From the NCBI GenBank assembly GCA_017994425.1, contig JAGOKS010000010.1:1-39516 (forward strand): 39,516 bases of DNA, given 5' to 3'. Positions 9,170 to 18,401 of this stretch are shown here, piece by piece. The DNA is from Bacteroidales bacterium (GTDB lineage Bacteria; Bacteroidota; Bacteroidia; Bacteroidales; WCHB1-69). The notes beneath the pieces were generated by a model. That model ran no database searches and was not told where the DNA came from. It saw only the letters and a program-made list of their open reading frames with translations. Positions within the stretch are counted from its first letter, which is position 1. Every line of letters starts with the position of its first letter. The translations under genes and the position numbers were made by a program.

Positions 9170-10363
9170 CTTTTTATTTAATAAAGCCAAGCCACCCATT
9201 GCTGTTTCTTTGTAGAGGCTAGGCAGGTCATTTCCGGTAAGATTCATGGTTTTCACTACTTTATCGAAGCTGACGATATGTTTACCATCAGACATCATGG
9301 CATATAAATTAGCATCGAGTGCACGCAAAGCAGCAAAAGCGGTTCGCTCAATACAAGGTATCTGTACCAGCCCACAAATGGGGTCACAGGTAAGTCCTAA
9401 ATGATGTTCCAATGCCATTTCTGCAGCATATTCTATTTGTTGAGGGCTGCCTCCAAACAATTGATTGGCAGCAACTGCTGCCATTGCACATGCCGTACCA
9501 ATTTCTCCCTGGCAACCCACTTCGGCACCCGAAATAGAAGCATTTGCTTTTACAACATTTCCAAATAAAGCTGCCGATGCCAAGGCTTTTAAAATCTGCT
9601 TATCCGTAAACCTGTGATTGGTTTTCAAATGATATAATACTGCCGGCAAAACACCCGAAGACCCACAAGTAGGCGCTGTTACAATTTCCCCGCCGGAGGC
9701 ATTTTCTTCAGCGGTTGCAAGTGCGTAAGCAATTACCAAACAACGTCCTTGTAAAGAAGGTTTATAACTTGAGGCTTTCACGTAATAAGAAGCTGCCTTA
9801 CGTCGTAAATACAAGCCTCCCGGAATAACACCATCGGTTTGAACACCACGTTCTATCGCTGCTTGCATTACTTTCCATACTTCATTCAGGAAATCCCATA
9901 TATCGGATGACTCGTAACGGTTGAGGTATTCCCAATACGTAAGTCCTTTTTCTTCAATATAATTTAGGATATCTGTAGTATTAGTATGCTCGTAAATTTT
10001 TTCTTCTTTTAATACCGTATTTTCATTGGCAAGCTTTCCACCACCAACACTATAAATCGTCCATGAATCTGTAACATTGTTGTGAGTATCCATCGCTTCA
10101 AATAACATGGCATTGTTATGAAACGGTAAAAAGACCTCCGGTTTCCACACTATCATTACTTTATGCGGGTTCATGCTTTCCTCTATCGCTTTATCGGTCA
10201 AGTGTCCTTTACCCGTCGCCGCTAAACTTCCGTATAAAGTAACACGATATACAGTTGCCTGAGGATTTTTTTCTTTAAACATCCATGCAGCTCGCCTCGG
10301 AGCCATGGTATGACTACTGGAAGGACCATTGCCTATTCGATAAATCTTACGTATTGTTTCCAT
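9164..10363 (-). CDS. sdaA: L-serine dehydratase (L-serine ammonia-lyase), iron-sulfur type, single chain
   Basis: A 399-residue enzyme that deaminates L-serine to pyruvate and ammonia in the cytoplasm. The N-terminal beta domain has GNGPSSSHTMAP at 11-22. The alpha domain has TAPTCGSSG around 229-237 and three cysteines at 284, 326 and 337. Their spacing of 42 and 11 residues equals that of the 4Fe-4S ligands known in the type 2 enzyme of Legionella (343, 385, 396). It is shorter than the E. coli enzymes (about 455), mainly in the region after the N-domain. It lies three bases downstream of trmB on the same strand, so the two are probably co-transcribed. All expected cluster ligands are present. 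Confidence 0.95.
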   Translation of the reverse strand: METIRKIYRIGNGPSSSHTMAPRRAAWMFKEKNPQATVYRVTLYGSLAATGKGHLTDKAIEESMNPHKVMIVWKPEVFLPFHNNAMLFEAMDTHNNVTDSWTIYSVGGGKLANENTVLKEEKIYEHTNTTDILNYIEEKGLTYWEYLNRYESSDIWDFLNEVWKVMQAAIERGVQTDGVIPGGLYLRRKAASYYVKASSYKPSLQGRCLVIAYALATAEENASGGEIVTAPTCGSSGVLPAVLYHLKTNHRFTDKQILKALASAALFGNVVKANASISGAEVGCQGEIGTACAMAAVAANQLFGGSPQQIEYAAEMALEHHLGLTCDPICGLVQIPCIERTAFAALRALDANLYAMMSDGKHIVSFDKVVKTMNLTGNDLPSLYKETAMGGLALLNKKQ

Positions 10364-10366
10364 GTG

Positions 10367-11035
10367 TTATATCAGACAAAATTTTAAATAATATATCTTT
10401 AATCCCTGTTCTAACCACATCTTTTCATAATACGTTTGTATGGCAAGATCACAATTTACAATCTCGGAAGCATAAATATCTTCATTCTTTTCTAATAAGG
10501 AAAATTGCAATTTATCAATAACTTCCAATGTATAATCGAATAGTATCCGATTATCTGTTTTCAGATGAACACAGGCATTGGGAATAGCTATTTTCTTATA
10601 AATATCGAGATACATTGAAGAGGTTAAGCGTTTATTCACTTTCGAACGTTTAGGTTGAGGATCGGGAAAAGTTAGCCATATTTCACTTACTTCATTTTCA
10701 GCAAAATAATTAGCAAGGAATTGAATCTGAGTACGAATAAATGCCACATTCGACAATCCATTTTCTACGGAATATTTACAGCCTTTCCACATCCTGGAAC
10801 CTTTTTTATCTACCCCTATAAAATTCATATGAGGGTAGCGTTGGGCTAATTCAATCGTATATTCCCCTTTTCCGCATCCTAATTCCAGGACAATGGGATT
10901 ATTGTTTTTAAAAAAATCACGGTGCCAATTGCCTTTTAAAGGCGCATCGTTCTCTGAAATAACATCATGCGATATTTGAATAAAATTCGGAAAGCTTAAA
11001 TTATCGGCAAATTTCTCTAATTTATTTTTACTCAC
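10367..11035 (-). CDS. trmB: tRNA (guanine-N7-)-methyltransferase, modifies G46
   Basis: A 222-residue SAM-dependent methyltransferase that makes m7G at position 46 of the tRNA variable loop. The SAM-binding motif ELGCGKG is at 51-57, followed by IGVDKKGSR, and the family signature FPDPQPKRS lies at 123-131 with a conserved KRL just after it. The length matches bacterial TrmB. It is the first gene of a minus-strand pair with the serine dehydratase. A TACTTTTG -7 element lies just upstream of its ATG. The C-terminal few residues (LKIYYLKFCLI) are more hydrophobic than usual but do not affect the call. Confidence 0.95.
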   Translation of the reverse strand: MSKNKLEKFADNLSFPNFIQISHDVISENDAPLKGNWHRDFFKNNNPIVLELGCGKGEYTIELAQRYPHMNFIGVDKKGSRMWKGCKYSVENGLSNVAFIRTQIQFLANYFAENEVSEIWLTFPDPQPKRSKVNKRLTSSMYLDIYKKIAIPNACVHLKTDNRILFDYTLEVIDKLQFSLLEKNEDIYASEIVNCDLAIQTYYEKMWLEQGLKIYYLKFCLI

Positions 11036-11057
11036 GTCTTCTGTTTTTATTGAACGG

Positions 11058-11065
11058 CAAAAGTA
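11058..11065 (-). promoter_or_regulatory. trmB: Bacteroidota -7 element for trmB-sdaA
   Basis: The minus strand reads TACTTTTG, a perfect match to TAnnTTTG, 23 bases upstream of the trmB ATG. A TTTTG lies 24 bases further upstream, slightly farther than the usual 19-21, so the -33 part is uncertain. Confidence 0.6.
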
Positions 11066-11165
11066 TCACTTTTTTGATTTAAATGATAACAAAACACAAT
11101 AAATCATTTTTTTTAACGTAATTAGCAATTGAAACATAACACAATGCTGCTTGTTAATTAATCTT

Positions 11166-13703
11166 ATGTCGAGGAAACACTTCTTACTATATCTGTTGCT
11201 AAGTACGCTGTTCACACTACCTGCGTATGCACAGAACAATCTAACTGCTAAAGTATACGGAAAAATAGTAGATAGCTCTGACATTCCTTTACATTTCGTC
11301 AATATTCAAGTAAAAGACAATCCCTCCAAAGGTTGCCTGACGAATGAAGCGGGAAGATTTGAACTAATTATTGAAGCAAACAAAGATATTGTTTTATTGA
11401 TTAGCTCATTAGGATATTTACCAAAAGAAGTTTCCGTCAATATTGAAGCCGGAGCACGCAAACAAATCAACATTGTATTAACGCCTTCATCTATTTTACT
11501 TCCTGAGTTCTCAGTGAAAGAAAATTACAGTCCCAATACCGGCGTGGAACGCATCAATCCAAAAACAGTAACCCACATGCCTTCCATAAATAACAGCATC
11601 GAAAAATTAATCAAATCTGCCGGGATGGGAGTCGCTTCTAACAATGAATTAAGCTCTCAATACAATGTAAGAGGGGGAAACTACGATGAGAATCTTATTT
11701 ACCTGAATGGATTTGAGATATATAGACCCTTTCTTATACGTTCCGGACAACAAGAAGGACTGAGTTTTATAAATCCCGATTTGGTCTCGGCAGTAAATTT
11801 TTCATCGGGAGGTTTTGATTCGGAATACGGTGATAAAATGTCTTCTGTTTTGGATGTACGTTATAAAGTTCCTATTTTCTTTAAAGGAAGTGTATCGGCA
11901 AGCCTTTTGGGAGCGAACGGACACCTGGAAGGAGCCAGTAAGGATCATAAGTTTTCCTATTTAGTAGGAGCGCGTTATCAATCAAATGCCTATCTGATAA
12001 AAAAAATGCAAACCAAAGGCTATTATAAACCTGATTTTACGGATATTCAGTTATTGCTTACCTATGCTGCCAATGAAAAATGGACGTTTTCCGTTTTTGG
12101 AAATTATGCACGCAATACCTATAAATTAGTTCCCAGCATGCAAGAAAATACGTTTGGCTTTATTAACGATATCAAACGTTTACGCATCTATTTCGATGGT
12201 CAGGAAGTCGATGCTTTCCAAACCGTGTTCGCTTCCTTTGTTACTACCTATGCATACAATCCAAAAAATGAATATAAATTTATACTTTCTTATTTTAATT
12301 CCTATGAAAAAGAAACCTTTGATATCGAAGGTCAATACTTTCTAAGTGAAGTAAATTCAAATTTCGGTTCAGAGGAGTTAGGAGAAGACCTATCTTCACG
12401 GGCAGTAGGTTCGGATTTGCATCATGGTCGTAATTTCTTACAGGCAAATCTATTGCATGGTGAATTCAGAGGCTCACACAAACTCAAGAAACATCTGTTA
12501 TTATGGGGGATTAAAGGTCAAGGGGAATTCATTACGGATAAATTATTGGAATGGAGATTACAAGACTCTACCGGCTATACCCTGCCCTATCTTCCCACGA
12601 AACCGGGAGATTCCGTACAATTAACGCATCCGTCGCGTGATTTGATTATTAACGATTATTTGTTTGCCAACAACGACTTACAAACATTCCGTGTGTTGGG
12701 TTTTGTGCAAGATAAATGGGTTTATGAAGACTCCTCCAATATATTCATTCTCACCGGAGGACTACGATTTACGTATTGGTCTTTCAACAATGAAATCATA
12801 TTCACCCCCCGTTTACGCTTTATCTATCAACCTAAAATAAAATCAAAACTCAGTTTTTATGTAGCTACGGGCATGTACTATCAGCCTCCTTTCTACAAAG
12901 AAATGCGTGGACCTGACGGGAGTTTAAACACTGACATAAAATCTCAAAAGTCATATCACATCATTTTAGGAACCGATTATCTATTTAGAATTGCACAACG
13001 CCCCTTTAAGTTAAGCGGAGAGATGTATTATAAGTACCTGGACGATTTAATTACCTATACCATCGACAACGTAAGGATTGTTTACTCAGGTGTGAATGAT
13101 GCCCATGGTTACGCCATCGGTATAGATGCCAAATTATCGGGGGAAATAGTACCGGGACTTGAATCATGGCTGACGATTTCACTGATGAAAAGCATGGAAG
13201 ATATTGAAGGAGATTTTTATACATTATTTCTTGATAGTAATCGTATGATTACAGATAGTAAAGGAAGGGTATTCGACAGCATTGTCTACCCGGGTTATGT
13301 TCCCCGTTTAACAGACCAACGTTTTTCCATCAATTTATTTTTCCAAGATAAAGTTCCTCGTTTACCGATGTTAAAAGCTCATATCAATCTGATTTATTCA
13401 ACGCCATTGATGTATACGATACCCGGTGTGTCAAGATCCCTTGCCCGACGTATGCATAAAGCCTATTTCAGAGCCGACTTAGGATTTTCGTGGCAATTTA
13501 TCAACGATGCTTCTTTTTCCAATCCTAAAAATCCTTTACGTATTTTTACTGATGCTTATCTTACCTTCGAAATATTTAATGTATTTAATTATTATAATAT
13601 CATTTCATATACGAGTGTAACAGATATCAATGGCACCTCTTATATCATTCCAAATTATCTTACTCCCCGATTATTTAATTGTAAACTACGCTTTGAGTTT
13701 TAA
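11166..13703 (+). CDS. TonB-dependent outer-membrane receptor with N-terminal carboxypeptidase-like domain
   Basis: An 845-residue outer-membrane protein from the ATG at 11166. An in-frame TTG at 11151 would only add five residues ahead of the signal peptide, so ATG is preferred. A signal peptide ends near AYAQ. Next comes a beta-sandwich CarboxypepD-reg-like domain (about 25-105) with the ITNEAGRF-type turn, here LTNEAGRFEL. A plug domain follows with YNVRGGNYDENLIYLNG and a GGFDSEYGDKMSSVLDV strand. The rest is aromatic-rich beta strands ending LRFEF, typical of a barrel C-terminus. It should import or bind a substrate at the cell surface using TonB energy; the ligand is unknown. I see no SusD-like partner, so this is not a standard Sus-type pair; the next gene is a PorV/PorQ-family protein. 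Confidence 0.9.
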   Translation: MSRKHFLLYLLLSTLFTLPAYAQNNLTAKVYGKIVDSSDIPLHFVNIQVKDNPSKGCLTNEAGRFELIIEANKDIVLLISSLGYLPKEVSVNIEAGARKQINIVLTPSSILLPEFSVKENYSPNTGVERINPKTVTHMPSINNSIEKLIKSAGMGVASNNELSSQYNVRGGNYDENLIYLNGFEIYRPFLIRSGQQEGLSFINPDLVSAVNFSSGGFDSEYGDKMSSVLDVRYKVPIFFKGSVSASLLGANGHLEGASKDHKFSYLVGARYQSNAYLIKKMQTKGYYKPDFTDIQLLLTYAANEKWTFSVFGNYARNTYKLVPSMQENTFGFINDIKRLRIYFDGQEVDAFQTVFASFVTTYAYNPKNEYKFILSYFNSYEKETFDIEGQYFLSEVNSNFGSEELGEDLSSRAVGSDLHHGRNFLQANLLHGEFRGSHKLKKHLLLWGIKGQGEFITDKLLEWRLQDSTGYTLPYLPTKPGDSVQLTHPSRDLIINDYLFANNDLQTFRVLGFVQDKWVYEDSSNIFILTGGLRFTYWSFNNEIIFTPRLRFIYQPKIKSKLSFYVATGMYYQPPFYKEMRGPDGSLNTDIKSQKSYHIILGTDYLFRIAQRPFKLSGEMYYKYLDDLITYTIDNVRIVYSGVNDAHGYAIGIDAKLSGEIVPGLESWLTISLMKSMEDIEGDFYTLFLDSNRMITDSKGRVFDSIVYPGYVPRLTDQRFSINLFFQDKVPRLPMLKAHINLIYSTPLMYTIPGVSRSLARRMHKAYFRADLGFSWQFINDASFSNPKNPLRIFTDAYLTFEIFNVFNYYNIISYTSVTDINGTSYIIPNYLTPRLFNCKLRFEF

Positions 13704-13823
13704 ACAATACACATAATCTACAAAAACAACCTTATTCTTTCCGGCTATCCATTAGCTAAGATGTAAAGCATTTATAAAATAAACTACACAAACACACGTT
13801 GAATACTAAAAAATAATCTCTAA

Positions 13824-14912
13824 TTGAAATCACATAGCATACATTACTTTCTAATCATCATCATTGCTTTAGCATCGAAAGATGTCGTTGCTCAAAGTAA
13901 ATATAGCAATGAATTCTTGAATTTAGGAATTGGTGCAAAAGGATTATCACTTGCCAACACCGGTGTTTCAATGGTCAATGATGTAACGGCATCGTATTGG
14001 AATCCTGCAGGATTAGCCAATGTAGAAAAAAAATATGAACTATCGCTGATGCATGCCGCTTATTTTGCAGGTATTGCCAATTATGATTATCTGGGAATCT
14101 CCTACCGTATTGATGAAAAGCAAAGCGTAGGATTTACCCTTGTACGATTCGGTGTCGATGGGATTCCAAATACAACACAACTAATAGACAATCAAGGAAA
14201 CATTAATTATAACCGAATTACATATTTCTCTGCTGTTGACTGGGCTGCCCTATTCTCTTACGGTAGAAAATTACCCGTCAACGGCTTGACCATCGGTATG
14301 AACTTTAAACTTATCAGACGCAAGATCGGTAAATTTGCCGGTGCCTGGGGATTCGGATTAGATGCCGGGCTTCAGTATGAAATCAATAAATGGAAATTCG
14401 GACTTATGGCACGTGATATAACGTCCACTTTTAATGCCTGGAATTACAGTTTATCTGAAGAGGTGGAGAAAGTATTTATAGCGACCGGGAATGAACTACC
14501 TGAAAATGGCCTTGAACTCACACTACCCCGTTTATCGTTGGGATTTGGTCGTGACTTTAATTTAGGAAAAGGCTTTACTGCCATGACTTGCCTTGATATA
14601 GATATCCCTTTTGATGGAAAAAGAAACACCCTTGTTTCTTCAAAACTGCTAAGTTTAGACCCACATTTAGGCTTGGAATTCGGATACAAAAATATAGTAT
14701 TTGTACGTAGTGGCGTTGGAAATCTACAAAAAGAAAAAAATATAGATGGAAAACAAATCGTTACATGTCAGGTAAATATAGGTGTCGGGTTTACCATTAA
14801 AAAAATACTTACCATCGATTATGCACTTACTGATTTAGGAGATATTTCCGTTGCTCTTTATTCCCATGTTTTTTCTTTAAAACTTGCCATTGATCAATTC
14901 AGGAAAAATTAA
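13824..14912 (+). CDS. PorV/PorQ-family outer-membrane beta-barrel protein
   Basis: A 362-residue exported protein. The start is a TTG directly after an in-frame TAA at 13821-13823, and no ATG occurs before the family domain, so TTG is the only start that keeps the signal peptide (hydrophobic run, cleavage near VVAQ). The mature N-terminus carries the family signature GIGAKGLSLANTGVS followed by DVTASYWNPAGLA at about 52-64. The remainder alternates short hydrophobic and Gly/Asn-rich segments as expected of a FadL-like barrel. In Bacteroidota this family includes type IX secretion components PorV and PorQ as well as paralogues of unknown role. It follows the TonB-dependent receptor by 120 bases on the same strand. 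Assignment to a specific Por protein is not supported. Confidence 0.82.
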   Translation: MKSHSIHYFLIIIIALASKDVVAQSKYSNEFLNLGIGAKGLSLANTGVSMVNDVTASYWNPAGLANVEKKYELSLMHAAYFAGIANYDYLGISYRIDEKQSVGFTLVRFGVDGIPNTTQLIDNQGNINYNRITYFSAVDWAALFSYGRKLPVNGLTIGMNFKLIRRKIGKFAGAWGFGLDAGLQYEINKWKFGLMARDITSTFNAWNYSLSEEVEKVFIATGNELPENGLELTLPRLSLGFGRDFNLGKGFTAMTCLDIDIPFDGKRNTLVSSKLLSLDPHLGLEFGYKNIVFVRSGVGNLQKEKNIDGKQIVTCQVNIGVGFTIKKILTIDYALTDLGDISVALYSHVFSLKLAIDQFRKN

Positions 14913-15036
14913 ATTCCATCCCTGAAACTATCTGTTAAAAATTTATTGCCTCTTTTATAACAACAAATAGCTTTTTCTTAACTATTTCAAAATTAACTAT
15001 AAGTCTGTATTAACAATCTGGAATTATTTAATAATT

Positions 15037-15071
15037 TTTGATACTTCATTTCTCATTATTTAGTACTTTTG
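15037..15071 (+). promoter_or_regulatory. Promoter of the flippase operon
   Basis: TTTG at 15037-15040 and TACTTTTG at 15064-15071 form a Bacteroidota promoter with a 23-base spacer, a little longer than the usual 19-21. The -7 element lies 73 bases before the ATG at 15145. The rest of the 232-base gap shows no gene and no convincing terminator. Confidence 0.6.
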
Positions 15072-15144
15072 CTGCGAAAATTTTAAATCTATTTTCAACA
15101 GGATCAATCAACGGCAACTGAATAAATAAAATTTTCAAAATCAA

Positions 15145-16644
15145 ATGGTTGAGCTTAAAAAATTAGCGAATCAAACACTTATTTACGGTGGAACCACCAT
15201 CGTAGGGCGTCTGTTAAATTACCTTTTGGTTCCATTTCATACCTATATTTTCCTGGACCCAAAGAATTATGGTGTGGTTGGAGAAATGTATGCTTGGGTT
15301 GCATTACTCATGGTTGTACTTACTTACGGCATGGAAACTGCTTTTTTCCGTTTTACAAGCATGGAAAACGACAAACAAAAAGTATTTAGCACTGCCTTTT
15401 TTACACTTTTATCTACTACCCTATTATTCATACTCTTATCATTAGTGTTTTCTCAACCTATTGCGAATATTTTGCAATATCCGAATCATCCGGAATATAT
15501 ACGTTGGTTTGCTATTATTATTAGTCTGGATGTTATTGGCAGCATCCCTTTTGCCCGTTTGCGTGCAGAAAACCGCCCCTTACGTTTTGCTTTTATTAAG
15601 ATTTTCAATATTGTAATGACTGTATTGTTTAATCTGTTCTTTTTGTGGTTCTGTCCTCTGATGATAGAAAACGAAATAGGAGTATCTTTCTTTTCAAGCA
15701 TTTACAATCCGAATATAGGAGTAGGTTATATTTTTATTTCTAATTTGATTGCTTCAATATTTCAAATGCTGTTACTGATAAGTAGTTGTAAAGGACTGAA
15801 ATTTCAGATAGACCTTGCTCTTATTAAACGAATGCTTAAATATGCTATGCCTTTGTTAATATTGGGATTAGCCGGTATAGTAAATGAAACCATGGACCGT
15901 ATATTAATAAAAAATTTATCCTCCAACGATTTAAACGAAGCCATGCATAATTTGGGGGTCTATAGTGCCTGTTTTAAAATTGCAGTAATCATGTCCTTGT
16001 TTATTCAAGCTTTTCGTTATTCTGCAGAACCATTTTTCTTTGCACAATTCAAAGATAAAAATGCCAAAGAAGCCTATTCTGTGGTAATGACCTATTTCGT
16101 TATCATTTGCTCCGTTATTTTTCTTGTAACGACTTTATACCTGGATTTTATAAAATTTTTCATCAGTACGCCCTATCACGAAGGTTTACATATTGTGCCT
16201 CCTTTATTATTTGCCTATTTATTGCTGGGTATAGTGTTTAACTTAAGCATATGGTATAAATTGACCGGACAAACCAAATACGGTGCTTATATTTCCTTAG
16301 GAGGTGCTGCTATTACCTTAGCCGTTAATATTACACTCATTCCGCTTATAGGCTATACCGGAGCTGCTCTTGCACATCTGATTACCTATCTGTCAATGGC
16401 AATCGCTTCCTACTACTTAGGACAGAAATTTTATCCCATTGACTATAATCTTAAAAAAATTGGTTTTTATATCTTTACGTCACTTGCATTGGTAATTTTA
16501 AGTTTTTATATCATACCCTTTGAACATTTTGGAGAAAATTCTCTTTTAATAAAGGTCATTATTAATACAAGTTTTATACTAATATATTTATTTATAGTAT
16601 ATAAAAAAGAGTTTAAAACACTTACAAAAATGCTAAAAGCATAA
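15145..16644 (+). CDS. Polysaccharide flippase (MOP/MATE superfamily, Wzx-like)
   Basis: A 499-residue integral membrane protein with about 12-14 hydrophobic segments spread over its full length. The N-terminal ANQTLIYGGTTIVGRLLNYLL segment and the GMETAFFRF segment are typical of Bacteroidota lipopolysaccharide or exopolysaccharide flippases, which move lipid-linked glycans across the inner membrane. It leads a tight cluster, with the next ATG 5 bases after its stop. No glycosyltransferases are nearby, so this is probably the solitary chromosomal flippase common in the phylum rather than part of a surface-polysaccharide locus. The transported substrate is unknown. Confidence 0.87.
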   Translation: MVELKKLANQTLIYGGTTIVGRLLNYLLVPFHTYIFLDPKNYGVVGEMYAWVALLMVVLTYGMETAFFRFTSMENDKQKVFSTAFFTLLSTTLLFILLSLVFSQPIANILQYPNHPEYIRWFAIIISLDVIGSIPFARLRAENRPLRFAFIKIFNIVMTVLFNLFFLWFCPLMIENEIGVSFFSSIYNPNIGVGYIFISNLIASIFQMLLLISSCKGLKFQIDLALIKRMLKYAMPLLILGLAGIVNETMDRILIKNLSSNDLNEAMHNLGVYSACFKIAVIMSLFIQAFRYSAEPFFFAQFKDKNAKEAYSVVMTYFVIICSVIFLVTTLYLDFIKFFISTPYHEGLHIVPPLLFAYLLLGIVFNLSIWYKLTGQTKYGAYISLGGAAITLAVNITLIPLIGYTGAALAHLITYLSMAIASYYLGQKFYPIDYNLKKIGFYIFTSLALVILSFYIIPFEHFGENSLLIKVIINTSFILIYLFIVYKKEFKTLTKMLKA

Positions 16645-16649
16645 TCATA

Positions 16650-17591
16650 ATGAAAGGAAACGTATTATTTATAGACTCTCCTCATCAAAGCATGGAAACA
16701 TCACTCCGTGCCTTGGGCTTTGATTGTGTTAAAAAGAATATTACTTACGATGAATTGCTGCATACAGCTCAAGATTACGTAGGGTATATTATTCGAAGTA
16801 AGTTTATTATTGATAAACAAATCATTGACAAATCCTCACAATTACGTTTTATCGCTCGCATAGGTGCCGGCATGGAAAATATTGACATTGAATATGCGAA
16901 ATCTAAAAACATTGCCTGTATTAATTCTCCGGAAGGAAATGCTGATGCCGTTGCCGAATACGTAATTGCAAGTATCTTATCATTATTGCGAAATCTAAAA
17001 AAAACCGATACAGAAGTACGTCAAGGAATTTGGGATCGCCGGGGAAACAGAGGCATAGAACTATGCGGTAAAACCGTTGGCATTATCGGTTACGGGAATA
17101 TGGGTATGTGCGTTGCCAAAAAGTTAAAAGCTTTTGGATGCACATTGTTAGTATACGATAAATACAAAAAAAATTATGGTGATGATTATGTGAAAGAAGT
17201 GAGCCTGGAACAAATACAGGAAAATGCAGACATCATCAGTATACACATTAATTATCTTCCCGAAAATCACTATTATATAAACGACAAATGGATAAACGAC
17301 TTTCATAAAAACATTTTTCTCATCAATACTTCACGAGGAAAAGTACTAAACACTAAAGATTTGCTTATTCATTTACAAAAAGGAAAAATAATTGGCGCTG
17401 CACTCGATGTATTAGAATATGAAGACATTCAATTAAACATCAAACCTAAAACCGAGTGGGATGATACCATGCATTATCTTTCTCAATCAGAAAATGTTAT
17501 TCTCAGTCCTCATATTGCAGGTCAAACTATAGAATCATCATTGAAACACGCACAAATATTAATTGATAAAATAAAAAAAGAAATTCAATAA
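16650..17591 (+). CDS. D-2-hydroxyacid dehydrogenase, D-3-phosphoglycerate dehydrogenase-like
   Basis: A 313-residue NAD(P)-dependent dehydrogenase of the D-isomer-specific family. The dinucleotide-binding loop GYGNMG is at 147-152 with an acidic D170 that favours NAD. Catalytic candidates are R229 in NTSRGKV, an acidic residue near 253-258 (LDVLEYED) and H288 in SPHIAGQT. The N-terminal substrate domain has the IARIGAGMENIDI block seen in phosphoglycerate dehydrogenases. It lacks a C-terminal ACT domain, so it is a short form. If it is SerA-like it would feed phosphoserine synthesis, but glycerate or other 2-hydroxyacid reductases look similar and the neighbours (flippase, ADP-ribosylglycohydrolase) do not decide. 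It starts five bases after the flippase. Confidence 0.85.
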   Translation: MKGNVLFIDSPHQSMETSLRALGFDCVKKNITYDELLHTAQDYVGYIIRSKFIIDKQIIDKSSQLRFIARIGAGMENIDIEYAKSKNIACINSPEGNADAVAEYVIASILSLLRNLKKTDTEVRQGIWDRRGNRGIELCGKTVGIIGYGNMGMCVAKKLKAFGCTLLVYDKYKKNYGDDYVKEVSLEQIQENADIISIHINYLPENHYYINDKWINDFHKNIFLINTSRGKVLNTKDLLIHLQKGKIIGAALDVLEYEDIQLNIKPKTEWDDTMHYLSQSENVILSPHIAGQTIESSLKHAQILIDKIKKEIQ

Positions 17592-17606
17592 ATTTAACAT
17601 ATTAAC

Positions 17607-18401
17607 ATGAAACATACAACAAAAACTATTATTGGGGCTATAGCCGGTGATGTAATTGGTTCAATATATGAATTTGATAATATTAAAACTACCGATTTTA
17701 GTTTATTGAATCCTATATGTGATTTCACAGACGATACTGTTCTAACTATTGCCGTTGCTGATTGTATTTTGCATAAAAAAGATTTTGCTAAAACATTATC
17801 AGAATACGCAAAAAAATATCCTGACCGCGGCTATGGCAGTCTTTTTACAGAATGGATACATACCCAAAGTCATTTACCGTATAATAGTTATGGAAACGGC
17901 TCCGCTATGCGGGTCAGCTCTATAGGCTTTGCTTTTAATAATTTGGAAAAAGTATTAAAAACTTCAAAGCAATCGGCAGAAATCACGCATGATCATCCTG
18001 AAGGAATTAAAGGAGCACAAGCCATTGCTTCAGCTGTTTTTTTGGCAAAAATCGGAAAATCAAAACAAGAAATTAAAAGCTTTATCCAAAGTACTTTTAT
18101 TTATGCTCTTGATTTTAAACTTGATGAAATCAGACCCACCTACACGTTTAATGAAACCTGTCAAAATTCCGTACCACAAGCTATAACTGCTTTCTTAGAA
18201 AGCTCTGATTATGAAAATGCCATACGCTTAGCTATCTCTATCGGCGGTGATAGTGATACCATCGCTTGTATGACCGGAGGTATTGCTGCTGCTTATTATA
18301 AAGAAATTCCCTCTAACATTATTGATTTTGTAATAAATAAACTGCCGGATGAATTTGTGGATATTATCAATGAATTCGAAGAAGAAGCATGCAACTATTA
18401 A
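17607..18401 (+). CDS. ADP-ribosylglycohydrolase family protein (DraG-like)
   Basis: A 264-residue protein of the DraG/ARH family, which hydrolyses ADP-ribose linkages using a two-Mg centre. The N-terminal GAIAGDVIGS (10-19) and metal-binding TDDT at 41-44 are present, followed by NSYGNGSAMRV and the second metal motif GGDSDT at 213-218 with the CMTGGIAAAYY helix. All metal ligands look intact. The length fits a stand-alone enzyme. No nitrogenase or ADP-ribosyltransferase gene is in the window, so the physiological target is open. It overlaps the next gene by 13 bases and follows the dehydrogenase by 15, so the four genes 15145-18916 are likely one transcript. Confidence 0.92.
   Translation: MKHTTKTIIGAIAGDVIGSIYEFDNIKTTDFSLLNPICDFTDDTVLTIAVADCILHKKDFAKTLSEYAKKYPDRGYGSLFTEWIHTQSHLPYNSYGNGSAMRVSSIGFAFNNLEKVLKTSKQSAEITHDHPEGIKGAQAIASAVFLAKIGKSKQEIKSFIQSTFIYALDFKLDEIRPTYTFNETCQNSVPQAITAFLESSDYENAIRLAISIGGDSDTIACMTGGIAAAYYKEIPSNIIDFVINKLPDEFVDIINEFEEEACNY

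Noticed and set aside
11151..11165. TTG start for the TonB-dependent receptor
   Set aside because: ATG at 11166 gives a clean signal peptide; the five extra residues add nothing.
14966..14990. AAATAG...CTATTT inverted repeat downstream of the PorV-like gene
   Set aside because: Only six A+T-rich pairs and no T-tract after it; likely chance.
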